NCBI GenBank assembly: GCA_015227615.1
Contig: JAALGZ010000050.1
Coordinates: forward strand, 124,001-188,000
Length of the DNA: 64,000 nt
Source of the DNA: Labyrinthula sp. Ha
Taxonomy: Eukaryota > Sar > Bigyra > Labyrinthulida > Labyrinthulaceae
Reading direction: 5' to 3'
The notes under the pieces were generated by a model that searched no databases, was not told the origin of the DNA, and saw nothing but the letters and a program-made list of their open reading frames with translations. This document shows positions 1-8,876 of this stretch, one piece after another. How positions within the stretch are numbered: the stretch's first letter is position 1; each line of letters begins with the position of its first letter. A program made the position numbers and the translations under genes.

Positions 1-524
1 TTTTCTTGGGAGTTTATTTCTTCAAATGTTTCGGTTTTTAATATTCGAAACTTTTTCTCTTTGTCAATCTTTAATATTTTGAGTTCTTCTTCTTTACTTC
101 CACCAGTAAAAATATTATTCCCATATATAGAAAAGCGAGTGAAAAACATATTATTATTGTATATTTTAGAAATCAGTTTTATAGAAAAGTTAAAGTGTTC
201 ATTAAAAGTTGTGGAAAATGTTATCTGAAATAGTTTGAGAATCCCTTCTCTTCCTTGTGAAATAATGTAGATAATATTGTCCAAATAAAATGTTTGAAGA
301 TGCGAAACACCTTTTTCATGCGCTTTTGGATTTTCAAATAAAACTGATCTGGAAATGGTGTCAGACAAAAGGATACATCCTGCTGAGGTTCCAGCTACAA
401 AATATTCCTTCTTAAGTTGAGAATTTATTAAGTTTTCATTTTCACTACTTTGAAATTTAATAAAATCAATGCATAGAATTGAGGATTGATATGCTAAACA
501 AATGCCTGCAGGTTTCAAGTGCAT
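1..524 (-). CDS. GNB1L/ASA1-like WD40 protein, 5' part (runs off the left edge)
   Basis: The minus-strand frame from the ATG at 524 is open to base 1, giving about 174 residues. It starts MHLKPAGICLAYQSSIL and contains a WD40 blade followed by GVSHLQTF and then ISQGREGILKLFQI. This matches the first blades of GNB1L/ASA1 proteins, where LQTL and LSQGRD followed by a W/F-D/Q end are typical. Family members are TTT/ASTRA cofactors that help mature PIKK kinases; that role here is inferred from the match only. The start is the first ATG after an in-frame stop and its offset fits the short N-terminus of the family. A longer frame opening at 654 overlaps out of frame and I could not join it with a phase-correct short intron. 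The 3' end lies outside the window. Confidence 0.6.
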   Translation of the reverse strand, partial: MHLKPAGICLAYQSSILCIDFIKFQSSENENLINSQLKKEYFVAGTSAGCILLSDTISRSVLFENPKAHEKGVSHLQTFYLDNIIYIISQGREGILKLFQITFSTTFNEHFNFSIKLISKIYNNNMFFTRFSIYGNNIFTGGSKEEELKILKIDKEKKFRILKTETFEEINSQE

Positions 525-3500
525 TCACCAACTCTTCCTCTTCTCTACAAAAGTTTTGGGAAAACAGAGAGTTGGGTAATGCCATATTGTAATTCAGCAG
601 ATTTTGGATTATCTCACTAGCTGAGAGTAGGGACGTTATCATAGGCTTAGACATATATAAATTGACTCCTCATACGAATACTTGCACTCTTAATTGAACA
701 AAAACAAATATTCCACATACTTAGAATACTTGGAAATACAAGGATACTTGCCGAATGATTATAGGGTTGTACAGGACACAATCTTCTAATATTATCGGTT
801 GATGATTATGCGGCATCTTTTCAAAGAAAGCAGCAAATAGGTATATAGAATCGTATCTAGAGATAGTAATTCAGTACTCTTATTAGATATGAAAACACTC
901 ATTTGCCTATACTACGTCTTATGAAGTGTCGACAGTTAATGTAAGAGGGAGCAAGTAACCTTCTAAACACACTTGTAACACTATATTGTGATACTTAAAC
1001 CATAAGCAATACAGTTACTGAATATTCGACAAAATTACATCTGATATCTTTAATATTATTGCCTTTTGGGCATATTTCTAGGACTATAGTGTACTAGTTC
1101 TATACACGTAAGAAATATAGATAATCTTGCTTCAATGTTAAGCCACAAGTCACTACAAGGAACCTTAGTTTTTTAAAAGACAAAAAAAAATTAAAAGAAT
1201 TAAATCCATTTTCTTCATAGAATTTTTTTAGCAAACTTTTTACAAAGCTAAAAGTGAATTTGAGCGGTGAATTGAAAGCTCTAGAATTCCCTTGCCATGA
1301 TATTTTAGCCTTTCCTGGTTTAACAAATACTATAACCCAAAGTGATACTAGAAATACTTAAATAAACTTTTTATGCCCCCATATATGCAATACCTCTTTT
1401 TAATAGGGAAAATTAACTTAAAGCTAGATTTTTTAGTATTTAAGGCGTTTTACTTCTTTGAGTAGTTAAGTTTGGATAGTTCTGCTCAACGGGTTAAACC
1501 CCAAATTAAAAAGGTCGGCTTAATAATTCTTAAACTTGTCGGAAAGTATGCTTTTATTAATTTGTGATATCTTCTAAAAGATAGTACTAATAATAATTGC
1601 TCTTATGGATTAACCTGTATTATGTTTAGAAAAAAAACTTTTTTAGGACCACGTAAGGTCAAGCTTCCTAGAGACCATTTTTTAATTGAAAGTAGCCTTA
1701 ATTACTTAATCATTGGACAGTGGAAAATATAAATCTTGAGTATTATAACAAATGCAGCAAATCATATCGTTTCTTCTAAACACTTATTTACTCCATTTAA
1801 CTTAACAGTTCCACGTTTTCCCTCGTCTGCATTAGGCAAACTGACAGCTGTGGTAAAAGACGGCGACCAAGTTTCATGGCTATCTTACTGATTCAGCCCT
1901 GTGTAATATAAGACACTTGACTTATGATCTTGAAGGATATGTTAATGATACTGATACCTGGTTTGCTCATTGTATTAATGGTATGATCACCCATTAACAT
2001 CTGATGAAATTTAGCAACAGTAAACAACTGAAAAGCAAACCAATAAAAAATTTTGAACCCCAGTCGATGGAAACTATGCGCTTACTGCAAACAGTAAAAC
2101 ATAATAAACCTCTGTCCACATGGTATTATAATAGTGCAAAGGATTTTAACTCTGTCGGTAATACCATCTAGAACCCAGTTAAGCAGATATGTGGACAGTC
2201 ACTAAACCTATTAGCTAAATGCATGTGTAAATACTATCCATTTTTGTGCAAGAGGTAGAAGAGTTAACAACAAAATAGAGTGAAAGCGAATTAAGGAGGG
2301 GAATAAGCCTTCCATCAAGTAAATTCATCGACTGGGAAACTGTCAACAAAGTTACAATCCAAAAGGGCCACAGGATCAACCTCCTAAAAGGCCTGCGTTG
2401 TCATCTATATAAGACAGTACGTGCGATATATCTTGCTCAATCTGTTTCTAAGAGCCCTAAAATATCCCCTATTTTGGTTGTGAATTAACTAGGGTCGCCT
2501 CAGAATTTTCTTGACACTTCTCCCTTTTTTGTTCCTTTGTCTTGAGTCATCTCTGCAAATTATTTCAAACTAACAGGTAGGAAAACAGATTATAAATCAA
2601 AAGCTAAAGAGAAGAGCCATAAGGAAAGATTTAAACATTTGAATGTCAGTATCTAAGTGAGAGATAAAGCACAATTTTTAGTATAGAAACGTAAATTAAT
2701 ATATGTTCATATTAATTCATAGGGAACTAGTGGCAATGTACTCTGAGCTAGATAGTGGTTCAAAGCACTCGTGAAAATGTCATTTTACATTATCTATTTC
2801 TCTCCTTACCCTAAATCAAAACTTGGAGCCTACATTGACACCCAAATGACACCTTGCCTCTGATTTATTGGAAAAGAAAAGCTATTTCACAATGTATGGA
2901 CTATAATGGGCTATTTTCCTGAGAGTAGGGAAATTCCGTCACAAATGCAACGCAACAAATGAAAAGTATTCTGGAGAAAGCAGATATGTACTGAATCCCC
3001 AGACTGTTTAAACTTGATTCTTCTCATAAGAATACGTAATGAATTCTAATAATGGACCCACTCCAAGATATGAAGATTTTTCAGACTGCTGCGTAGTTTT
3101 AGTAACTTTCCCATACATCTTGAGTGCAAAATGGGAACCTCGTTGAGGATCTGTTTGCCCAGCTCACTAGGAGATGCGTATATCAGCTTTGAGCTTTTTC
3201 AGTAAGAACTTTGTCTAATTCTGAAATCTTCTCTTTAAATAACCTCATTAATTTCCCGAATTTGGTTTATACTGTTTCAAATCCTTGGCAAAACTGTAAC
3301 AGAGCTAATTTTCTATCCTTGAAAACAACAAAGTTTCTTATAGCTGAGAGAGTTTCTTTGCAGTAGTCTCAAATTTAATTTTCTGAAGGAAAAATAGACA
3401 GAAAAAACTAGGGTTTAGATCCTGGAGTACTCTTCTGTTTTGTTAGTATACTCTCATAAGATTTAATATTTAAATCCTAATCCAAAGGTGAAAAAACTTG

Positions 3501-3991
3501 AGAGTATAGTATCAACCTTTACACAAGTTGCAAAATAATTTTATTTAGGAAGGGTTTAATTAGAAAGAACCTCTTTCTCTAATAGTTACCCCAGGTGTGA
3601 TCTCTCATCTTTCCCAATGCAAAATAAAGAATGTTGCCATTAGGGAAAACGAATGTATACTTGGATTAAATTTTCTTTATATGCACAGTATATAATATTA
3701 AATTTGTGCACTTTGAATTTCCCTTATACCATAATATAAAGACATTATGAATAAATCTTTTAATGTTCATAGCTGAGTGTTCACGCTTTTGAAGTTTACC
3801 AATTCAACTTCCGCATATGTCATTTTACCTGAATTCTGCTATCCTTGTACTCCAAGCTCGTTCTAGGGAGATTGGGTTCCAGGACAAGGGAGTAAGAATG
3901 TCAAGGTAAACCTGGAGTAGATTATGATGTAGACCATTTAGTTTAAGTTAAGTTGTAGACATTCATGTAACCATTTACATTTCAAGGTATA
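525..3991. other. gene-free stretch
   Basis: About 3.4 kb with no long frame on either strand. I read it in part for protein relics and saw none I could name. Composition is AT-rich but less extreme than the 38-47 kb desert. I saw no tRNA-like T-arm and no tandem repeat. It must hold the 5' regulatory region of the leftmost gene and the 3' region of the next. Confidence 0.5.
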
Positions 3992-4918
3992 TTACTCTTC
4001 TTCTAGCATATCTAACAAATGTTTCCAAGCAACTTCTAATTTTTCCTCAAAGTTCTGTGAATTTTTTACAATAACCAGATTAGGATGTCCTTGATAACAT
4101 GATAAGATTTTCTCGTCTAAATCAATAGCTTTCTTTGCGTCCATCCCTAACTCTCTATTCATCACATCTCTTCCACCTTTTGCAGAAGTTTCCATATGAA
4201 GAACTAAATCATACTTCGTATGTACATTTTCAAGCTCTTCTCTAACAAATTCTGAATGCTCGATAACATCAGACCACAAATCCCGAGGTAAATAAGCAGC
4301 TACATCTAACATACCTCGATCATAAAGAATCACTCCTCCTTTAAAATTCTTATTAGAAATAGATTCACCAAAAAAGGGTGGACAATGTGACGCAATATTG
4401 TAAAAAGTCTGTTCCATTTGAAGCTGAAGCTCTAACAAAGACGTTTCGAAATTAAGCAGCTTCTTCTTAGGAGCTTCTATTCCAGGATAAACGCATCCAC
4501 TGTTTAAGAGAACTGTTGGGATTTCTGGCGGTTCGTATACATCGTATCCAAGCTCAAACAATTTGTTTGAAAAATAACATATGGCTGATGACTTTCCAGC
4601 ACATGGGCCTCCTGTTAAAACAACTTGATAGATGTCAGCTGAGCATGAACTTGAGCTGGATCTCTGCATCGAAGATACTGTGCTAGCACGTGAAGAAACC
4701 GTGTTTGCTTTCTCTGAGGAGGCCTGAGGTGGTTGTGCAGTCTTCTTGGACTTAATTAACCCATCGTCTAAATGATGCAGGTGAGAAAACGTTCGTTCCA
4801 GAGTTTTAAAACGGGGAGTGTCTTTTCTTGCGGAGAATGTTGATCGGAAGAATGAGAAAATCTTGCTTGATATGGAAAATCCAAACCCAAATGATAGTCC
4901 GATTGCTAAAAGTAACAT
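3992..4918 (-). CDS. TTD14/NadR-type AAA ATPase domain protein
   Basis: 308 residues. The N-terminus (about 1-25) is hydrophobic and could be a signal anchor; a basic and Ser-rich linker follows to about residue 100. The P-loop LTGGPCAGKSS lies near residues 102-112, followed by the family's YEPPEIPT and FETSLLELQLQMEQ segments and the YDRGMLD acidic motif of the AAA_28 (NadR/TTD14) family. Drosophila TTD14 binds GTP and phosphoinositides and has a CYTH domain after the AAA part; this protein ends soon after the AAA domain, so it looks like a short form. The ATG at 4918 is the first in frame. It diverges from the uL15m gene over about 200 bp. The exact substrate is unknown. Confidence 0.7.
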   Translation of the reverse strand: MLLLAIGLSFGFGFSISSKIFSFFRSTFSARKDTPRFKTLERTFSHLHHLDDGLIKSKKTAQPPQASSEKANTVSSRASTVSSMQRSSSSSCSADIYQVVLTGGPCAGKSSAICYFSNKLFELGYDVYEPPEIPTVLLNSGCVYPGIEAPKKKLLNFETSLLELQLQMEQTFYNIASHCPPFFGESISNKNFKGGVILYDRGMLDVAAYLPRDLWSDVIEHSEFVREELENVHTKYDLVLHMETSAKGGRDVMNRELGMDAKKAIDLDEKILSCYQGHPNLVIVKNSQNFEEKLEVAWKHLLDMLEEE

Positions 4919-5120
4919 TAGGTTGGAAAAATATACAAATTCCGAGTACCAAAGGAGATTGGGATGAGTGTGTCAAAAACAGTTCATGATAAGTCTTTAT
5001 CGATGTCATTTACTTCTTCATTTAGCTCTGTGGTAATGCACTATGGTAGATAATTAATTTATTCACAAGGGTGCATTTCCAAAAGTAAATAGAAAAGTTT
5101 TGAAACCAAACAAAGAGAAC
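4919..5120. promoter_or_regulatory. shared divergent promoter region (AAA protein / uL15m)
   Basis: 202 bp lie between the two ATGs on opposite strands. No obvious core element is visible. Both genes must be transcribed from here, unless an upstream exon was missed. Confidence 0.4.
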
Positions 5121-5976
5121 ATGAATCCTGCGATGAGAGTACTCACTGGAGCCAAGAATCTTCCGCCTGTGTTCATGAAAAGTGAAAATCAGCGGTTTTT
5201 GTCAAGTGCTCAATCTTTCAGTGCTCCAAGGTACCATCTGGCGAACATACAGTATATCTTTTTCCCAGTTTGTAATTGTTAGGGCGAATCCAAAGTCCAT
5301 GAAAAAAGCTAAACGAGTTGGAAGAGGAATAGGTTCTGGAAAGGGAAAAACAGCAGGGAAAGGTCACAAAGGACAAAAATCTAGACAGGGAAATCAGGGT
5401 TTGAAAGGTAAAGGTTTCGAAGGTGGACAAACTCCTTTCTACAGAAGAATACCGAAGAGTGGATTTACAAACAACGAGTACAAAGAGGAGTATAAAGTTC
5501 TGAACTTGAATGTTATTAAAAAGGCGCTTGAAAATAAAAGGTTTCTCTTTCAAAGAGAAGAATACCAACACTTGAAATCGTATCAGAATAAGAACACACC
5601 TGGAAATCCCATTACAATTAAAGATTTGAATGATTCAAATGTTGTAGGACCTATTAGACATGGAGTTACGGGAGTGAAACTTCTAGCTAAGGGAATAGAA
5701 GATTTTGAAGAAACGGGTGGGATATGTGTTCATCTGGAAGTTTCAAAGGCGTCACAAACTGCTATAAAAGCCATTGAGTCAGCAGGAGGAAGTGTTGTTT
5801 GTAAATACTATTCTCCATTGAATCTACGAGCGCATTTGAAACCACAAAAGTTTGATGTTTTGCCAAAGAACAGTCGACCACCACCAAAAAAGATCCTATA
5901 CTATAGCTCTGATGAAAATAGAGGTTATCTCAGTCAAAAAGTACAGCTAGATAAGTACTACAGAGAAAATCCTTAA
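5121..5976 (+). CDS. MRPL15: mitochondrial large-subunit ribosomal protein uL15 (two exons)
   Basis: Exons 5121-5251 and 5283-5976 give 274 residues. The spliced product starts with a Ser/Arg-rich presequence (about residues 1-40, [13 protein letters not shown]). It then reads [22 protein letters not shown] and [15 protein letters not shown], the classical L15 start: LANL, NP, then a basic RVGRG and GHKGQ run. The C-terminal half carries the L15 KLLAKG and AIESAGG motifs. Splicing at 5252/5282 restores the LAN-x-x-NP motif across the junction, which is why I prefer this 31-bp intron to a 52-bp alternative using an upstream donor in the same phase. It likely acts in the mitochondrial ribosome. 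The C-terminal tail after the L15 core is longer than in bacteria, as in other mitochondrial versions. Confidence 0.9.
5252..5282 (+). other. 31-bp intron in the uL15m gene
   Basis: Begins GTATAT and ends TTGTTAG, phase 2 (CA|G). Removing it joins the presequence frame to the L15 frame. Confidence 0.85.
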
Positions 5977-6112
5977 ACTTTAACTTTGTTCCTTTTTTTT
6001 CATAGTACCTGCCACGTCATTAAAGAGTCTCCTATCCGTTTAAGAATAAAGAAGAGAAAAAGCGAGTGAACAGGTTAGAAGTTGTTTTCGAGGTAATAGA
6101 TGATTTTATGTG

Positions 6113-7276
6113 ATGAAAAATAAAACTTTGGTGACTATTTTAGTGGCGTTGTGTTTGTTGACGATTTGGTTTTTGGTTTTTGACGTAGAGGTTTCGAGAA
6201 ACTTCTACTTATTTGTGCTGCAGGATGAGTTTAAGGAAGACTTGGAAGCTGAGGAAAAACCAAGCTTGAGCTTGACGGAGGAAGGCTCTGAGAGGTATCA
6301 GATCCACTTAATTATGTTCTATGAAAGTTTAAAGCCAAGGCAGTTTTGCATTGCTGAGAATCTGGTTAGAAAAAATATTGAGACCAAAGAGAGTGCAACT
6401 CCAGTTGATGTAAATGTTTGGATTAAAGATAAACAAACATTAGAAAAAAATAGTATCCAAGTATTAATGGAGGAATTGAATAAAATGATTGACGAAAGCT
6501 CTCGAAACCTGACACTAAAGTTCAAAAATGAAAGGTTTCTAGAGATTGTAAGAGACACTCCATTGGAAAAACTTTACGCATGTCAAAGAAACTGCAAGAA
6601 ACTTGGCGGGTTTGCAAAACAGAATAAATCTAATGCTGCAAGACTAGCAATATTATTTAAATATGGTGGACTTTACATGGATTTGGACTTTGTGACTTTT
6701 GTAGATCCTTCCTCTGTAGGAAATACGTTCTTACAAGATGGAGTTAGCAAGGAAAGTAAGTATATTTTTAATAACGCTTTTATGAAAATCTCTGGAAAAA
6801 ATAGAGTTCTATTGTACGAGTTGATGAAATTGTTTGTAAAAGATTACGATGGAGACGTTTGGGGTGCTAATGGACCTAGGCTCTTGACAAAATTCTTTAA
6901 TGGAAAAGGTGACTTTTGTCAAGTGAAGAATAGTAATATGATACAGTGTAAACATGATATTGAACTGAAGATATGGAGTAGAAGACTTGTATATCCAGTT
7001 TCCTATCGTTCGAAGGATAAAGTTGCTTTCTCATGGAAATACGAAGAGTTCAAAAGGTTTCTCTATAGTAGAGTTTCAGAAGATCAAGTATCGTTCATCC
7101 ATCTGTGGCATAAAATTACCAAAGATTATGAGAAAGAAGCAGTTCTTGAAGAAAAAACTCTAGAAGAAAGAGTGAAATCGTACAGAGATGTATCAATAGG
7201 AAGGTTGAAGTTTGAGCTCTGCCCACTGGTATTCCAGTTAATGAAGAACGAATCAATAAAAACAGGAAAATTCTGA
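6113..7276 (+). CDS. DXD-type glycosyltransferase (alpha-1,4-GT / Gly_transf_sug family), type II membrane protein
   Basis: About 387 residues from the ATG at 6113. A single N-terminal membrane anchor (about residues 5-25) gives a Golgi type II topology. The catalytic core shows KSNAARLAILFKYGGLYMDLD, in which R-x-x-x-L-x-x-x-GG-x-Y-x-D-x-D is the signature of the sugar-binding DXD family that includes A4GALT and OCH1-like enzymes. Further on come ANGPRLLT and FIHLWHK, matching the G-P-x-x-L and HxW motifs of the same family. It would transfer a sugar from a nucleotide donor to a glycan in the Golgi; donor and acceptor cannot be read from sequence. It ends convergently, 86 bp from the next gene. 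Confidence 0.8.
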   Translation: MKNKTLVTILVALCLLTIWFLVFDVEVSRNFYLFVLQDEFKEDLEAEEKPSLSLTEEGSERYQIHLIMFYESLKPRQFCIAENLVRKNIETKESATPVDVNVWIKDKQTLEKNSIQVLMEELNKMIDESSRNLTLKFKNERFLEIVRDTPLEKLYACQRNCKKLGGFAKQNKSNAARLAILFKYGGLYMDLDFVTFVDPSSVGNTFLQDGVSKESKYIFNNAFMKISGKNRVLLYELMKLFVKDYDGDVWGANGPRLLTKFFNGKGDFCQVKNSNMIQCKHDIELKIWSRRLVYPVSYRSKDKVAFSWKYEEFKRFLYSRVSEDQVSFIHLWHKITKDYEKEAVLEEKTLEERVKSYRDVSIGRLKFELCPLVFQLMKNESIKTGKF

Positions 7277-7362
7277 ACAAGCTCCCGTCAAAATATTGCT
7301 TTAAAGCTTACAGATATACAAAACAATTTTCTCTATTAAGGTCATTTTATTACTCACTATAG

Positions 7363-7947
7363 TCATATGGAGGTGATCGTGGTGGTTCCAAGGGATAGTG
7401 TACTATCAGAAGAAAACTCAGATCCACAGCTGCTCTTTCTTTCCTGATATTCTTGTCTGGAAACTAAAAGTTCCCACGGACTTTGCTTGAAGCTCTCATT
7501 TGTATTTGCTCTGGCTCTCTTCATACACTCCGCATACATTTCATCACCAACAACGAAGTTCTCGGGTTCAAAAAACGACTTCTTACAAGCATAATCATTT
7601 TTTCCTTTCCAAAAGAATAACTTATTACTTTTATTGTTCTCGTACTCATCCACGTTGAGATCGAACGACTTAAATTTCATTGGAACGTCCTCCACTTCCG
7701 ATTTGTGAAACCAGTGTTTAAACTTTCCAGAACTAGATAAAGACGTTCCTCTCTCCAGAGTTGTCCTAACAAAGTTAAACGCATGTGTTAAACTATTTTT
7801 CTTCTGCTTTTCCATGATAGACGGAATAGATTCACCCTCGGACGTCTGTACAACGGTTTTAGAGAAACGAGGGTTTACACTTTGAACAGACACGTTCTTT
7901 ACCTCTTCTTGGTTCAACCTTACTGGAAAACATGTTGTAAACTTCAT
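7363..7947 (-). CDS. hypothetical protein, 194 aa
   Basis: A single clean frame of 194 residues starting at the ATG at 7947. No family recognised. It is hydrophilic and Ser/Lys-rich with no signal peptide or membrane segment; a central part is rich in Phe, Lys and Glu (SFDLNVDEYENNK, FFEPENFVVGDEMYAE), and the end is Ser/Thr-rich. Codon use resembles the neighbouring conserved genes, and it sits tail to tail with the glycosyltransferase, both of which support a real gene. Confidence 0.6.
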   Translation of the reverse strand: MKFTTCFPVRLNQEEVKNVSVQSVNPRFSKTVVQTSEGESIPSIMEKQKKNSLTHAFNFVRTTLERGTSLSSSGKFKHWFHKSEVEDVPMKFKSFDLNVDEYENNKSNKLFFWKGKNDYACKKSFFEPENFVVGDEMYAECMKRARANTNESFKQSPWELLVSRQEYQERKSSCGSEFSSDSTLSLGTTTITSI

Positions 7948-8495
7948 ATTTAACTTGTTCTGTATAAAATTATTTAAAAATAATATTTTTGTGTATAGAA
8001 CAGTTTTACTTTTGTTTTAGTTTAGGGTTTGTTTGACAACTGTGTAAATTGAACCCAATTATCCCGCAAATGTTCCCGATATAAATTCCGTTAGCTATTG
8101 TCTCTGCCCAGTTTATAATATTAAGATGTCATATTAACCCGTATACTTGTGGATCTTACCATTTCTAGCATAAAAATTAATGTTGAAATATTAATGACCA
8201 TATATATGATGCTAATAGGCCAGAGTAATCGTCTATTCAGTTCTTAAGTCAAAGTAGTTGGCCGTTTAGTTCTTAGACCAAGCAGGACAGTGTTTGTCGG
8301 TAATTGTAAAATTTCGTCTAAAAGAAGTAACAAACTTAAGAAAGAAGAACGCTTTCGGGAAAATAAAACTGCAAGTTGACTAAATTATCCAGTCCTTCTT
8401 TGTCTTCTGTCTTCTTCTTCTTAAGTACAGCAAGATAGTTATGTTATTTCATATGTTTTCTAGGCTAGATAAGACTCCATGCACTATATAATTGT

Positions 8496-8577
8496 TAGAA
8501 TAAGACAAAAGAATAACTTATATTTAAGTTTCTTAAGTTTACTGAATAGAAAATATAGCATCATTTGTCTTATTCTA
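8496..8577. repeat. 14-bp perfect inverted repeat with 54-nt spacer
   Basis: Arms 8496-8509 (TAGAATAAGACAAA) and 8564-8577 are exact reverse complements. The symmetry also makes both strands look open (overlapping frames of 66-69 codons), which is a by-product of the palindrome and not evidence of coding. Confidence 0.7.
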
Positions 8578-8647
8578 CTGCGAATATATGAATCCGGTCG
8601 GACTAGATTAAATAAAGTACAAAGTATAATTGGACAAATGAAGTTAA

Positions 8648-8684
8648 ATGAGAACAAACTATTTTCATTGGTCTTAGTTCTCAT
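8648..8684. repeat. 8-bp perfect inverted repeat
   Basis: ATGAGAAC at 8648-8655 pairs with GTTCTCAT at 8677-8684. It lies directly between the larger hairpin and the dispersed repeat. Confidence 0.5.
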
Positions 8685-8718
8685 CTAAGAAGAGAGAAGA
8701 ATTTGTTTATGCAATGCA

Positions 8719-8876
8719 ACTAGGATGGGATTTGATAAGAATTATCAAATAATTATTTGATAATCATTTTGATTCTGATTATCAATAAAAGAATTTGGAT
8801 TTTGACTCTTATCAAATGATTCTGATTTTATTTTGATTATCAATTGATTATTAAAATAAAGATGGGCTATGCAGCC
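8719..8876 (+). repeat. dispersed AT-rich repeat, copy A (MITE-like)
   Basis: About 150 bp running from TAGGATGGGATTTGATAA to a GGGCT/AGCCC hairpin near 8864-8877. Its centre holds TTGATAATCA and TGATTATCAA as a 10-bp hairpin. The same unit, inverted, is found about 31 kb away at 39.73-39.87 kb. The TAGG start and CCTA end would fit a small non-autonomous DNA element, possibly hAT-like, but I could not see a clear target duplication. Confidence 0.6.

Noticed and set aside
466-654. 62-codon minus-strand frame at the left edge
   Set aside because: It overlaps the WD40 frame out of phase and no short intron joins it correctly; the ATG at 524 explains the gene.
5231-5282. 52-bp intron in the uL15m gene using an upstream donor
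   Set aside because: Same phase, but the 31-bp version keeps the conserved LAN-x-x-NP motif and matches the size of the other introns.
8484-8684. Overlapping frames on both strands (66-69 codons)
   Set aside because: Produced by the near-palindromic sequence of the hairpins, not by a gene.
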